A model generated the notes under the pieces. The model worked only from the letters and a program-made list of their open reading frames with translations. It did not search any database and was not told where the DNA came from. The translations under genes were made by a program, and so were the position numbers. This document shows positions 35,697-44,942 of a DNA stretch of 45,500 bases, piece by piece. The stretch's first letter is position 1. Each line of letters begins with the position of its first letter. Origin of the DNA: JAGNNV01 sp031392925 (GTDB lineage: Bacteria; Acidobacteriota; Vicinamibacteria; Fen-336; JAGNNV01); NCBI GenBank assembly GCA_031392925.1, contig JANMVV010000261.1, positions 1-45,500 on the forward strand, read 5' to 3'.

Positions 35697-37358
35697 TTAA
35701 GACGTCCCGAGCTTGGCCACGTTGACCGTGCTCGTCGCGGGCACCCCGGCCGCGCGACCGCCCAGGACCTCGTGCACGATGACCTTGTTTTCCTTCCCCT
35801 TCAGGGAGAACTCGCCCATGGGGCGAAGGTCGAACTGATCATGGACCGCGTCATAGGTGTTGGGTCCGATCACGATGAGCCCGGGCTTGGCCACCGAGCT
35901 TTCGAGCCTCGAAGCGGTGTTCACGGTGTCCCCGAGCACGGTGTACTCCCTCTTGTTGATCGAACCGATCTCGCCCGCGACCGCCTTACCCGAATTGATA
36001 CCGATGCGGATCTGAAGGACCGGACCCGATTTCCGATCGGCGTTGAACTCGGCGAGACGACTCCGCATCTCGATGGCGGTTTTCACCGCGCGGGCGGCGT
36101 GATCGGGCATGTCGAGGGGCGCGCCGAATACGGCCATGATGGCGTCGCCGATGTACTTGTCGAGGGTGCCCTCATACATGAATATCGCGTCGGTCATGCG
36201 GGAGAGATAATCGTTCAGCACCAGTGCGATGGCCGAGGGAGTCATCCTCTCGGACATGCTGGTGAAGCCGACGATATCCGCGAACAGGACGCTGACATCG
36301 CGAACCTCGGGCTCGCCCAGCTCAAACCCCTGAGAGTCGGAGGAGGCGATGATCCGGCTCGCCACCGTGGGCGAGAGGAAGCGGCCGAGGCGGTCACGCT
36401 TCTTCTCCTCGAGCGCGATCTTCTCGTTGAGGCGCGATCGCTCGATCGCCACCGCCGCGAAGTTCGCGAGGGCGGAGAGGAGGTCGAGGTCGTTCTCGGT
36501 AAAGGCGTGGGTCAGCGCGGAGGTATCGAGATGAATGATCCCGATCACTTCCTCGCGATTCCACAAGGGCGCCACCATGGCGCTCCGGATCTGGTTGATG
36601 CGGATGGAGTCGCCGGAGTTGAAGCGCGCGTCGGCCAGGGCATCGGAGGTGAGGATGGCGACGCGGTCGGAGAGGACGCGCTGGGCGATGGTCTTGGAGA
36701 TGGTGATCTTGCCGCGGTCGTGCGACTTGTTGCGGTACTTGGTGACCTTCGCGGTGAGGGTGCTCGCGTCCTTCTCCTCGCCGGTCAGCATGAGGAAGCC
36801 TCTCTCCGCGGGAATCGACTCGAAGACGATGTCCATGACCTGCTGAAGCACTTCCTCGACCGGACGCGACGCCACCAGGGTTTCGGCCACCCGGGTCAAG
36901 ACCTTCAGGATCTGGTTGGCGCGCGCGATCTCGGACAGCGCGGACGGCGCCTGCCCGGGCTTGGTGGGCTTCGACTCGACGGCGAGGAGTTTGGAGAGGT
37001 CGCCGACGCTGCGGACGATGGTGCCGGAGGCTTCGATGGGCTCGTCGTCGAAGGCGACTTTCGCCTCCGCGGTCTTGCCGAAGAGGATCTCGAGGCTGCC
37101 GAGGCTGAACTTGTCGCCCTCACGGAGCGGCGCCTGGGTGACCAGATTTCCGTTGATCTTGGTCCCGTTCTTCGACCCGAGGTCCATGATCCGGACGCCG
37201 CCGGGGTCGGCAATGAGCTTGGCGTGCTGCCTGGAAATGCCGAAGTCCTTGAGGACGACCTGGCAGTCCGGGGCCCGTCCGAGGATCAGTTCACCGGATG
37301 AGAATTCATGGGTCTTAGGACCGGTCTCATCAGAGTACTTGATGAAGTAGGCGGGCAA
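35697..37358 (-). CDS. FHA-GAF class III adenylate cyclase
   Basis: A 553-aa cytoplasmic protein. Residues about 20-95 form an FHA domain with the LGRAPDCQV, SRQHAKL and GSKNGTKING motifs that bind phosphothreonine. Residues about 165-315 are a GAF domain (ERGFLMLTGEE). Residues about 350-525 are a class III cyclase with FADIVGFTSMSE, DKYIGDAIMAVFGAP, GINSGKAVAGEIGS and YTVLGDTVNTASRLE; the Lys in DKYIGD and Asp in LGDTVN fit ATP rather than GTP as substrate. The metal aspartates and the transition-state Asn/Arg are present, so it is probably active. The start is a TTG at 37358. The FHA domain suggests control by Ser/Thr phosphorylation, but no kinase gene is in the window. Confidence 0.93.
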   Translation of the reverse strand: MPAYFIKYSDETGPKTHEFSSGELILGRAPDCQVVLKDFGISRQHAKLIADPGGVRIMDLGSKNGTKINGNLVTQAPLREGDKFSLGSLEILFGKTAEAKVAFDDEPIEASGTIVRSVGDLSKLLAVESKPTKPGQAPSALSEIARANQILKVLTRVAETLVASRPVEEVLQQVMDIVFESIPAERGFLMLTGEEKDASTLTAKVTKYRNKSHDRGKITISKTIAQRVLSDRVAILTSDALADARFNSGDSIRINQIRSAMVAPLWNREEVIGIIHLDTSALTHAFTENDLDLLSALANFAAVAIERSRLNEKIALEEKKRDRLGRFLSPTVASRIIASSDSQGFELGEPEVRDVSVLFADIVGFTSMSERMTPSAIALVLNDYLSRMTDAIFMYEGTLDKYIGDAIMAVFGAPLDMPDHAARAVKTAIEMRSRLAEFNADRKSGPVLQIRIGINSGKAVAGEIGSINKREYTVLGDTVNTASRLESSVAKPGLIVIGPNTYDAVHDQFDLRPMGEFSLKGKENKVIVHEVLGGRAAGVPATSTVNVAKLGTS

Positions 37359-37394
37359 GCGTTCCTGGCTCCTCTAGGTGGACGAAAAGGATTC

Positions 37395-38378
37395 TTAGTG
37401 TACTTCCCTTTTTAGTCTGCGCAACATGAGGGCGGCCACCGCATCCTGGGGCGAAACGCCTTGGACCAGAACTCCCCGAACCTCTCTGGCTATCGGGGTT
37501 TCGACCCCGAGCCGCTCGCCCAGCACACACGCGGCGGAGGTGGTCCAAAACCCCTCCACCGTGCCCAGGGAGTGGAGCACTTCCGAAGGGTCCTTCCCCT
37601 CCGCGACCAGACGGCCGAACTGATAGTTGCGCGACTGATTCGAACTGCAGGTGAGAACGAGGTCCCCGAGTCCGGCGAGACCGGCGACCGTCTCCCCGCG
37701 TCCTCCCGATGCCACGACCAGACGCGATATCTCGGCGAGACCGCGGGTGATCAGGGCGGCCCGGGTGTTCTCGCCGCACTTCAGGCCCGCCACCATCCCG
37801 GCGGCTATGGCGATCACGTTCTTCAAGGCCCCCGCCATCTCCGCGCCCGGCACGTCGTCAGTTTCGTAGACGCGCAGGCGCGGCCCGGAGAAGGCACCCT
37901 GCACCTCCCGAGCGAAGGCCGCGTCCTTCGACGCGGCGACGAGGGCGGTGGGCTGTCCGGAGAGGACCTCGCCCGCGAAGGACGGCCCGGTGAGAGCGCA
38001 AAAGGGCGAGGTCGCGGCGACCTCGGCGGCGATCTGGGAGTGGATCTGAAGCGTCTTCGGGTCGATACCCTTGGCCACGCAGACCAGACGCAATCCCGGC
38101 CGCGCTCGCGCGACCATCACGAGCGCCTCGCGTATGGCGAGTGACGGTGTCGCGAGGACCGCGAGTTCGGCGCCGTCGAGGGCGCTCTCAACCTCGGTCT
38201 CGGAACGGACTCCGGGCTCGAACAGGGCGCCGGGCAGCGCGTCCGGGTTGGAACCCGCGCGGATCTGCGCGGCCTTTTTGGCGCTGCGCGTCCAGACCAC
38301 GGAATCGTGCGCGAGGCGCTTCAGATGAACCGCGAGAGCGGTTCCGAAAGCACCGGCGCCGAGGACGGCGATCCTCAC
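37395..38378 (-). CDS. gpsA: Glycerol-3-phosphate dehydrogenase [NAD(P)+]
   Basis: Makes sn-glycerol 3-phosphate, the starting block of phospholipids, from dihydroxyacetone phosphate. The 327-aa protein has the N-terminal Rossmann motif LGAGAFGTALAVHL, CVAKGIDP, LTGPSFAGEVLSG, ALKNVIAIAAGM with the catalytic lysine, and AGLGDLVLTC. The start is GTG at 38378, overlapping the plsY stop (GTGA). The next enzyme, PlsY, is encoded just upstream in the same operon, so this pair supplies and then acylates glycerol 3-phosphate. Confidence 0.96.
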   Translation of the reverse strand: MRIAVLGAGAFGTALAVHLKRLAHDSVVWTRSAKKAAQIRAGSNPDALPGALFEPGVRSETEVESALDGAELAVLATPSLAIREALVMVARARPGLRLVCVAKGIDPKTLQIHSQIAAEVAATSPFCALTGPSFAGEVLSGQPTALVAASKDAAFAREVQGAFSGPRLRVYETDDVPGAEMAGALKNVIAIAAGMVAGLKCGENTRAALITRGLAEISRLVVASGGRGETVAGLAGLGDLVLTCSSNQSRNYQFGRLVAEGKDPSEVLHSLGTVEGFWTTSAACVLGERLGVETPIAREVRGVLVQGVSPQDAVAALMLRRLKREVH

Positions 38379-38965
38379 TTCGTCGCTCCGAGTTTCGGCT
38401 CGACTCCGCGGATGAGACGTCCGAGATTCGCGTGGTGCTTGACCACGACCATCAGGGCGGCGGTGAGCGCGGTCACGACCACGGTGGTGGTTCCACCGAG
38501 CAGATACGCGGCCACGGGAAGAGCGAAGCTCGCCAGGATGGAAGCGAGGGACACGTAGCGGGAGATGGCGACGGTGGCGATGAAGGTCAGCACGGCGATG
38601 CCGAGCGCTCCCGGAGCGAGGGGCAGGAACAGACCCGCCCCGGTGGCGACACCCTTGCCGCCGCGAAAGCCGAGCCACACCGGAAACAGGTGACCGATCA
38701 TCGCGAAGATGCCGGCCACGCAGACCAGGGCCTCGCTCGACGTGAGGCCGCGCGCGAGCAGGACGGTGACCGCACCCTTCGAGCCGTCGAGGAGCAGGGC
38801 CAGGACTCCGGGGACCTTCCCCGCCGATCTCATCACATTGGTGGCTCCGACGTTGCCACTGCCCACCGTGCGCACGTCCTTCACCCCGAACAGACGCGCG
38901 ACCATGAAGCTGAAGGGAATCGATCCGATGGCGTACCCGAGCAGGGCGAGAAGGGGAAGGCTCAT
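38375..38965 (-). CDS. plsY: Glycerol-3-phosphate acyltransferase PlsY
   Basis: Membrane enzyme that transfers an acyl group from acyl-phosphate to sn-glycerol 3-phosphate. The 196-aa protein is strongly hydrophobic, with multiple helices and the family motifs GSGNVGATNVMR, GHLFPVWLGFRGGKGVATG and the late SRYVSLASI. The ATG at 38965 overlaps the cinA stop and its own stop overlaps the gpsA start, so cinA, plsY and gpsA form one translationally coupled chain. Confidence 0.97.
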   Translation of the reverse strand: MSLPLLALLGYAIGSIPFSFMVARLFGVKDVRTVGSGNVGATNVMRSAGKVPGVLALLLDGSKGAVTVLLARGLTSSEALVCVAGIFAMIGHLFPVWLGFRGGKGVATGAGLFLPLAPGALGIAVLTFIATVAISRYVSLASILASFALPVAAYLLGGTTTVVVTALTAALMVVVKHHANLGRLIRGVEPKLGATK

Positions 38966-40209
38966 CCCTCGAATCCAACCAGGGCGCGGCGAAGAATCTC
39001 CAGCGCGGAGTTGGATGCCTGCTGGATGATCCGTTCGCGATCGGCGGAGGGAAACACCCGGCGCGTGGCGCGAGCGCCCAGAGCGCCTTCGAGAGCGAAG
39101 CAGACCGTGCCCACGGGTTTTTGGGCGCTGCCTCCGGTGGGGCCGGCGATTCCGGTGACTGCGATCGCGACGTCCGCGCCGGATGCCTCGATGGCGCCCT
39201 TCGCCATTTCCCGCGCGGTCTCCTCGGAGACCGCGCCGTGGACGCGCAGGGTTTCCTCGCTCACGCCCAGTTCATCGCGCTTGGCCTGATCGGAATACGT
39301 GACGAAAGCGCGGTCGAGGAACGCCGACACCCCGGGGACCGAGACCAGGCGCGAGGTCACGAGGCCTCCGGTGCACGACTCGGCGAGCGCGAGCTTGAGT
39401 CCGCGCCTCATGAACAGAGCGGCCACCACCTGCTCGATGGTCTCGCCGCGCTCCGTGAAGATCCGGGGCCCCAGGACCTCGCGGATCTTCGAGGCGAGTT
39501 CTTCCACCCTCCCTCCCGCCTCCGCGTCGCTCGCCCCCGTGCCGACGAGCTGGAGCTCGACTTCGGAGGCCCCTCCGAGGATCGTGGTCAAGGGATTGGT
39601 GAACGTCTTGTAGATGGGGGCGACGAGCTGCTCGACGTCGCTCTCGCCCATACCGGCGATCCGGATGACTCGCATCACGATGCGCTCACCCGAGGAACGC
39701 GCAAGGACGATGGGCAGGACTTCACGCTCGAACAGAGGCAGCATCTCGCGCGGAGGCCCGGGGAGCAGAACCAGGATCTTGCCGTCGCGCTCGATCATCT
39801 GGCCGGGCGCCGTCCCCTTCTCGTTCATCAACAAGCGGCCGCCATCGATCCGGTCGGCCTGTTTTTCGTTCACGCTGGGCATGACCCGGCCGAAACGCTT
39901 GAAGCGCTCCTTCAGCCATTCGACGTAGGAGGGCTCGCGGATCAGGGTGGCGCCGAGTGCGGTGGCCGCGCACTCGCGGGTGAGGTCATCCTCGGTGGGC
40001 CCCAGTCCCCCGGTGGCGATGATGAGATCGGCGCGCGACCAGGCGAGACGGAACGAGTCGGTCAACGCCTGGGCGTCATCGGCGATGGTGGTGCGCGCGA
40101 CCACCTTGCAGCCGCGTTCAAGGAGGTAGCGCGTGAGGGTGGCTGCGTTCGTCTCCTGACGTCCCGGAACCAGGAGTTCGCTGCCCACGGCCAGAAGTTC
40201 AGCCTGCAC
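38962..40209 (-). CDS. cinA: CinA-family protein (nicotinamide-nucleotide amidase / ADP-ribose pyrophosphatase)
   Basis: The 415-aa protein has both halves of full-length CinA. The N-terminal MoaB-like domain (COG1058) has AVGSELLVPGRQETN and ATGGLGPTEDDLT, and the C-terminal domain (PncC-like) has LALAESCTGGLV, VTYSDQAK, and AVTGIAGPTGG. Such proteins recycle pyridine nucleotides by cleaving ADP-ribose or deamidating NMN. The start is GTG at 40209, 2 nt after the pgpA stop. Its location inside a phospholipid operon is common in bacteria, but I cannot explain it mechanistically. Confidence 0.93.
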   Translation of the reverse strand: MQAELLAVGSELLVPGRQETNAATLTRYLLERGCKVVARTTIADDAQALTDSFRLAWSRADLIIATGGLGPTEDDLTRECAATALGATLIREPSYVEWLKERFKRFGRVMPSVNEKQADRIDGGRLLMNEKGTAPGQMIERDGKILVLLPGPPREMLPLFEREVLPIVLARSSGERIVMRVIRIAGMGESDVEQLVAPIYKTFTNPLTTILGGASEVELQLVGTGASDAEAGGRVEELASKIREVLGPRIFTERGETIEQVVAALFMRRGLKLALAESCTGGLVTSRLVSVPGVSAFLDRAFVTYSDQAKRDELGVSEETLRVHGAVSEETAREMAKGAIEASGADVAIAVTGIAGPTGGSAQKPVGTVCFALEGALGARATRRVFPSADRERIIQQASNSALEILRRALVGFEG

Positions 40210-40211
40210 GG

Positions 40212-40667
40212 TCAGATCACCATGAGAATGCCGCGAAGGGCGAGTTGCGCGTAGACGCCGGCCATCAGGTCGTCGGCCACGATGCCGATGCCTCCCTTGA
40301 AGTGCTCGAACTGGCGCGCGGGCGGCGGCTTCACCACGTCCATCACCCGGAACAGGATGAAGCCGAGGAGCAGGGACTTGAGGGTCAGCGGAATCGCGAT
40401 CATGGTGACCATCATTCCCGCGATCTCGTCGGCCACGATGAGGCCGGGATCCTTGAGGCCCACCGACTTCGCCACGATATCGGCGGCGATCATGGCGAGC
40501 GCGGTCACCACCAGCGTGAACACGATCTGGCCGGTGAGATCCAGAAAAGACATGGCCCACACGAAGAGGAGTCCGACCGCGGTGCCCGCGGTGCCGGGGG
40601 CAAACGGCGAATACCCGGATCCGAAACCGGTCGCGAAGGCGAAGGCCAGACGCTGCTTCAAGCTCAT
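40212..40667 (-). CDS. pgpA: Phosphatidylglycerophosphatase A
   Basis: Dephosphorylates phosphatidylglycerol phosphate to phosphatidylglycerol in the inner membrane. The 151-aa hydrophobic protein shows the family stretches ATGFGSGYSPFAPGTAGT, DPGLIVADEIAGM, FILFRVMDVVKPPPARQFEHFKGGIGIVADDLMAG. It heads the coupled set pgpA-cinA-plsY-gpsA, which together cover glycerol-3-phosphate supply, first acylation and the last step of phosphatidylglycerol synthesis. Confidence 0.95.
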   Translation of the reverse strand: MSLKQRLAFAFATGFGSGYSPFAPGTAGTAVGLLFVWAMSFLDLTGQIVFTLVVTALAMIAADIVAKSVGLKDPGLIVADEIAGMMVTMIAIPLTLKSLLLGFILFRVMDVVKPPPARQFEHFKGGIGIVADDLMAGVYAQLALRGILMVI

Positions 40668-40698
40668 GCCGTCATTCTCTCAGGAGCCGTCGACCGAA

Positions 40699-40730
40699 CG
40701 GGTTGGTAGTGGGGTACCACTACCAACCCG
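40699..40730. repeat. Perfect hairpin related to the dispersed repeat family
   Basis: A 14-bp perfect inverted repeat CGGGTTGGTAGTGG / CCACTACCAACCCG with loop GGTA. The left arm is identical to bases 1572-1585 in the repeat downstream of metG. It lies 8 nt downstream of the RDD gene stop on its minus strand, so it could act as its terminator, although it has no T-tract. It may be a relic or minimal form of the repeat. Confidence 0.75.
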
Positions 40731-40737
40731 GCGCGGA

Positions 40738-41907
40738 CTAGACGATGGTGACCCGGGAATCCGTGGCGCGGTCGTGAAGGGCGCGGCGGTCCCGGTCCCA
40801 GAACGCGGGCCAGATGCCGATCCCCAGCAGGGCGACGCCGAGGATTCCCATGACACCGCGGGCGAGCGAAGGGAGCGGCCCGAGCGAGGTGCCGTCATAC
40901 CGCCGCACCTGGATGCCGCACGCGATCTTGCCGGGGGTGGCGCCGGACAGGCCGCCGAAGAAGAGGATGTAAGCGGCTCCGAGCACCACCGCGAAAAGAG
41001 TGAGCCCCGGCCACGCGTGACCGAGTCCGAGGATCGACGTGCGGGCGATCCGGCTCGCGAAGTAGAAGGCGATCACGCTCATGGCCGACCACATCCCCAC
41101 GTCGATGAAGGCGGCCTGGACGCGATCGCTCATCGACGCGGCGCGCGAACTCACGGCCCCGGCCGGCTTCCGCGAAGGAACCTCCACCGGGGGCTCAAGG
41201 CGCGAAGGCTCGACCAGAGGAAGGTCCCCGACCAGCGAACGGGCCGCGGGAGGACTGCTCACCAGGGACGGGCGCGCCCGCTCAACCAGACTCTGGCTCG
41301 GAACTTCCACGGAGCGGGCCCGCGAGACCGAGGGCGGCTGCGATTCGGTGGGACGCAGAGGCAGGTCGGCGACGGGGTCGTCGGCCGAGGCATTGCCCAT
41401 GGGCACGCCGAGCGAGGCAAGAAGGTCGGGTGCTTGAGTGGGCGGCAGCGGCGCCACGTTCTCGAAGGTATCGGGAAGTTCCTCGATGACTTCATCGAGC
41501 GGCGCGTCGTCGAAGGAAGTCGCGGGGAGGAACGAGGCAGCCTCCGCGGAGACCGCCGATGCACCCGGCGGAGGAGGAACGGGCTGACCGTCGACGAAGA
41601 GAGGCAGGGCATGCGTGCGCACCTGACGGCGCTTTCGCACCCGCTCGAGAACTTCGCGACGCCAAGCGTCGTCTTCGGAGATCTTGGGTTCCGAGATCTT
41701 GGGTTCCGAGATCCGGGGCATGACCGCCTCGGGTTCGGGGGCGCCCACGGGATCGTACGGCGAGCCCCCCTCGATGCTCTGCGGCGTCACCAGGCGCGGG
41801 GCCAGCGCCGATGTGCCGTGGGCCTGAGGATTGACGAGCGCGTGGCAGGAAACGCACCGGGCCTCGCTCGAAAGGAGCGGGGCCGAGCACGAAGGACACT
41901 GCATCAT
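40738..41907 (-). CDS. Zinc-ribbon RDD-family membrane protein
   Basis: A 389-aa protein. The N-terminus is a zinc ribbon of CPSC and CVSC pairs (residues about 4-22). Residues about 30-260 are a long, disordered, Pro/Ser/Glu-rich linker that contains an ISEPKISEPKISE repeat and several acidic stretches. The C-terminal 130 residues form an RDD membrane domain with four hydrophobic helices (RVQAAFIDVGMWSAMSVIAFY, TPGKIACGIQVRRYDG, WDRDRRALHDRATDSRV). RDD proteins may transport ions or osmolytes, but the function is not established here. The start is ATG at 41907 (a second ATG at 41904), with AAGGAT upstream. Confidence 0.85.
   Translation of the reverse strand: MMQCPSCSAPLLSSEARCVSCHALVNPQAHGTSALAPRLVTPQSIEGGSPYDPVGAPEPEAVMPRISEPKISEPKISEDDAWRREVLERVRKRRQVRTHALPLFVDGQPVPPPPGASAVSAEAASFLPATSFDDAPLDEVIEELPDTFENVAPLPPTQAPDLLASLGVPMGNASADDPVADLPLRPTESQPPSVSRARSVEVPSQSLVERARPSLVSSPPAARSLVGDLPLVEPSRLEPPVEVPSRKPAGAVSSRAASMSDRVQAAFIDVGMWSAMSVIAFYFASRIARTSILGLGHAWPGLTLFAVVLGAAYILFFGGLSGATPGKIACGIQVRRYDGTSLGPLPSLARGVMGILGVALLGIGIWPAFWDRDRRALHDRATDSRVTIV
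41678..41713 (-). repeat. 15-bp tandem repeat inside the RDD gene
   Basis: Two exact copies of GAGATCTTGGGTTCC (41678-41692 and 41693-41707) and the beginning of a third (GAGATC to 41713) encode repeated ISEPK units. As the unit is 15 bp, copy number can change without a frameshift. Confidence 0.9.
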
Positions 41908-42023
41908 GTTCAGATCCTTCCCTGAGGGGTCACGGACGCCATCTTAGAACACAACTTGTTGTGGGGGAAGCCCGGGGTGGGCCGTTTTGTTGTGTTTTTG
42001 CCGGACTCCCGGGGGCCGGGGTT

Positions 42024-44942
42024 TCAGCCCTCCCGGCCCTTCACCCAGGCAACGAAGAGCTCGGGGGACATGGCCGCAGCGAAAAGATACCCCTGCATCA
42101 GGGAGCAGCCGCGAGCGAGCAGATGCCGCATCTGCGCTTCGGTCTCGACACCCTCGGCGATCACTTCGAGACCAAGATTCTGACCCAGTGAAATCACCGC
42201 TCCGGCCACGGCGCCGCTGCTTGGGTCCTCGGTGACGTCCTTGATGAAGGTGCCGTCGATCTTGAGGGTGTCGAAGGGGAGATGGCGGAGGCGCGCGAGC
42301 GACGAATAACCGACGCCGAAATCGTCGATGGCGATGCTCACCCCCACGCCCTTGAGGGCGCGCAATCGATCGACGGCGGCGGCGTCTTCGGTGATCTGAG
42401 TCGACTCGCTGAGTTCGAGCTGCAGGCGCTCCGGCGGGAAGGACGCTTCGCGAAGGGCCTGGAGGATCACCTCCACACAGGCGGGATCCTGAACCTGACG
42501 CGCGGCGATGTTGATCGAGACCCGCATGGGACTCCCCTGAGACATGGGCCAGTCGGAGGCGTGCTCGAGGGCTTCGCGCAGGACGAACGCGCCGAGCGAC
42601 ACGATGAGGCCGCTCTGCTCGGCCACGGGTATGAATTCCTTGGGGGGCATGGTGCTGGTGGCCAGGGGACTCCAGCGGAGCAAGGCCTCGGCGGCGACGA
42701 TCCGACCGGTGGCGGCGTTGAGGATGGGCTGATAGTGCGGACCGATCTCGCGATTCGCGATGGACCGGCGGAGTCTCGTCTCCACGGTGAGGCGCCGCTG
42801 CGCCGCCGCGTTCATGTCGGGATTGAAGAGACGGTAGGCGTCGCCCCCTCCTTCCTTGGCCCGGTACATCGCGATGTCCGCGGCCTTCAGGAGGCCCTCG
42901 GTATCGGGGCCGTTCTCGGGGTACACCGCGATGCCGCAGCTCGCGGAGATGGTGAGATCGTGACCGCCGCAGTGCATGGGCGCGCGCACCCTGTCGATCA
43001 GCTTCTGCGCGACGCTCGCCGCCCCATCGGGCGGGGTGTCGGGCAGAAGGACCAGGAACTCGTCTCCGCCGCGACGAGCGAGCGAATCGCCGTCGCGCAA
43101 CCCTTCGGCGAGGCGCTTTCCCACGACCTTCAACACTTCATCTCCGGTGGGATGCCCGAGCGAATCGTTGATGACCTTGAAGCGGTCGAGGTCCACGAAG
43201 AGGATGCACAACGACGCGCGGCGGCGCTCGGCCTGAGCGAGCGCGTTTTTGAGCCGATCCTCGAAGAGGAGCCGGTTCGGCAATCCGGTGAGACCGTCGT
43301 GGAAGGCCATGTGCTCGATCTGGTCTTCCTTCCGCTGGCGATCGATCGCCTCCGCGATGTGATGCGACACGTAGTTCAGCAGGTCCCGGTCGGCTTCGGT
43401 GTATCGAATCTCCTCGCGGTAGCTCTGGACGATGAGGACGCCGAAGGAAGACTCCCGGAGCTTCAAGGGCACGCCGATCCAGCTCACCGAGGAGGGGCCG
43501 AAGCCGGGGGCGCCCTGGGCGCGCAGGGCTTCGATCTGGGCGCGGTCCACCAGCAGGGGCCGGCCGTCTTCGAGAACCCGGCTGCAGAAGGTGGCCTTGA
43601 TCGGGACACTCTCCACCGGCCCATCCGCCTCATCGCGATAGTAGGGGAAGGTGAAGTTCTCACCCGAAGGGTCCATCAAGGCGATGATGAAATTGCGCGC
43701 ATCCATCAACTCGCCCACCGCCGAATGCACGGACTCGAGGAGATCGGAAAGATTCGAAGCCCGGGCCGAGGCATCGGCGATGCGATAGATCGCGGCCTGC
43801 GAACGCTCCGACCGCCTCCGCTCGGTGATATCGCGAATCACGCTCTGCACCGCGGGCCGGTCGCCGAAAGTCACGCGGCGCCCGAAGACCTCGACGAGAG
43901 CCTGGGTCCCGTCCGCCCGTCGCAGGAAGTATTCACGGGGGGGAACGGGCTCGCCTCTTTTCATCTCGACCAGGGCTTCGGCGGCGCTCTTCAACTCCTC
44001 GTGCGGGAGGAAGTCCAGCACGTCGCGCCCGATCAGATCCTGCGCCGACTCCAGGCCGAGGATGCGCGCGATCGATTCGTTCGCGAAGACGAGGGTTCTG
44101 CCGATATGCACGGTCACCCCGTCGGGAAGGCCCTCGACCAGGGCGCGATAGCGATCTTCGGTTTCACGAGCGACCGCCACCGCGACCTGACGGTCGGTCA
44201 CGTCCATGGCCAGGGTGAGGACCGCGGGCCGGCCCTCGTGAACGAAGGGCCGGCTGATCACATCGATCTCGACCTCCCGTCCCGCGAGGTTTTTTAGACG
44301 CCTCAGAATGGGTGGGACCTCCTCGCCGCGCTGGACCGCCTCGAGCCGCGCGAGCAGACGCTCGCGGCCCGAGAGATCGCCGAAGTCCAGGAGCGATCGA
44401 CCGGCCAGGGCCTCGGGCGAGGGAGCGCCGGCCAGGCGAGCGAGGGCGGGGTTCGCGAGGATGAGCATCGAGTCCCGGCTGATGACCATGGGAAGCGGCG
44501 AGTCCTCGAAGAGCCGCCGATAGCGCTCCTCGCTTTCCCGCAGGGCCAGATTCGCTTCGACCTCGTCGGTCACGTCCTGCGCGATGGCAAGAGAGGCAGG
44601 CCTCCCCTTGAACACGCACGGCGTCGATTCGACCCGCGCCCAGACACGCTTCCCGTCGCTCCTTTGGGCCTGGTACACCAGGGGCGGCTGCGACTCCCCC
44701 GCCTCGGAGCGGCGCGTTCGCTCACGCGCCCGTTCACGCATCGAGGGATCGATGATGGCGTCGGCCGGATCCCTCCCGAGCGCCCGATCGAGAGGCCAAC
44801 CCAGGGTGCGCTGGGCGCGGGCGTTCGCATACACCAGTCCGCCCGCCTGAATGACCATGACGCTGAGGGGCGAGGCGTCGAGGACCTGGGCGAAGTCGGC
44901 CTCGAGAACCAGGATCGGCGGACGCGACCCCGACTCCGTCAC
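42024..44942 (-). CDS. PAS-GAF-GGDEF-EAL c-di-GMP protein
   Basis: A 972-aa cytoplasmic signalling protein. N-terminal PAS domains (three, about residues 15-130, 140-260 and 265-385), a GAF domain (about 395-540), a GGDEF domain and an EAL domain (last 260 residues). The GGDEF motif is RRGGDEF and is preceded five residues earlier by RDGD, a complete RxxD inhibitory I-site. The EAL part retains EALLRW, NIAARQVQ, ELSEST, IDDFGVGYSS, TLKID and AEGVE, so both activities could function. The start is GTG at 44942, overlapping the moaA stop by one base (TAGTG), which couples it to molybdopterin synthesis. No transmembrane segment is visible. Confidence 0.92.
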   Translation of the reverse strand: MTESGSRPPILVLEADFAQVLDASPLSVMVIQAGGLVYANARAQRTLGWPLDRALGRDPADAIIDPSMRERARERTRRSEAGESQPPLVYQAQRSDGKRVWARVESTPCVFKGRPASLAIAQDVTDEVEANLALRESEERYRRLFEDSPLPMVISRDSMLILANPALARLAGAPSPEALAGRSLLDFGDLSGRERLLARLEAVQRGEEVPPILRRLKNLAGREVEIDVISRPFVHEGRPAVLTLAMDVTDRQVAVAVARETEDRYRALVEGLPDGVTVHIGRTLVFANESIARILGLESAQDLIGRDVLDFLPHEELKSAAEALVEMKRGEPVPPREYFLRRADGTQALVEVFGRRVTFGDRPAVQSVIRDITERRRSERSQAAIYRIADASARASNLSDLLESVHSAVGELMDARNFIIALMDPSGENFTFPYYRDEADGPVESVPIKATFCSRVLEDGRPLLVDRAQIEALRAQGAPGFGPSSVSWIGVPLKLRESSFGVLIVQSYREEIRYTEADRDLLNYVSHHIAEAIDRQRKEDQIEHMAFHDGLTGLPNRLLFEDRLKNALAQAERRRASLCILFVDLDRFKVINDSLGHPTGDEVLKVVGKRLAEGLRDGDSLARRGGDEFLVLLPDTPPDGAASVAQKLIDRVRAPMHCGGHDLTISASCGIAVYPENGPDTEGLLKAADIAMYRAKEGGGDAYRLFNPDMNAAAQRRLTVETRLRRSIANREIGPHYQPILNAATGRIVAAEALLRWSPLATSTMPPKEFIPVAEQSGLIVSLGAFVLREALEHASDWPMSQGSPMRVSINIAARQVQDPACVEVILQALREASFPPERLQLELSESTQITEDAAAVDRLRALKGVGVSIAIDDFGVGYSSLARLRHLPFDTLKIDGTFIKDVTEDPSSGAVAGAVISLGQNLGLEVIAEGVETEAQMRHLLARGCSLMQGYLFAAAMSPELFVAWVKGREG

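Noticed and set aside
41949..41962. Short inverted repeat CACAAC-TT-GTTGTG upstream of the RDD gene
   Set aside because: Six-bp arms with a 2-nt loop are too short to call an operator or hairpin without comparative data.
42282..44297. 671-codon + strand open frame opposite the GGDEF-EAL gene
   Set aside because: The opposite strand carries intact GGDEF, I-site and EAL motifs; the + frame has no recognisable domain.
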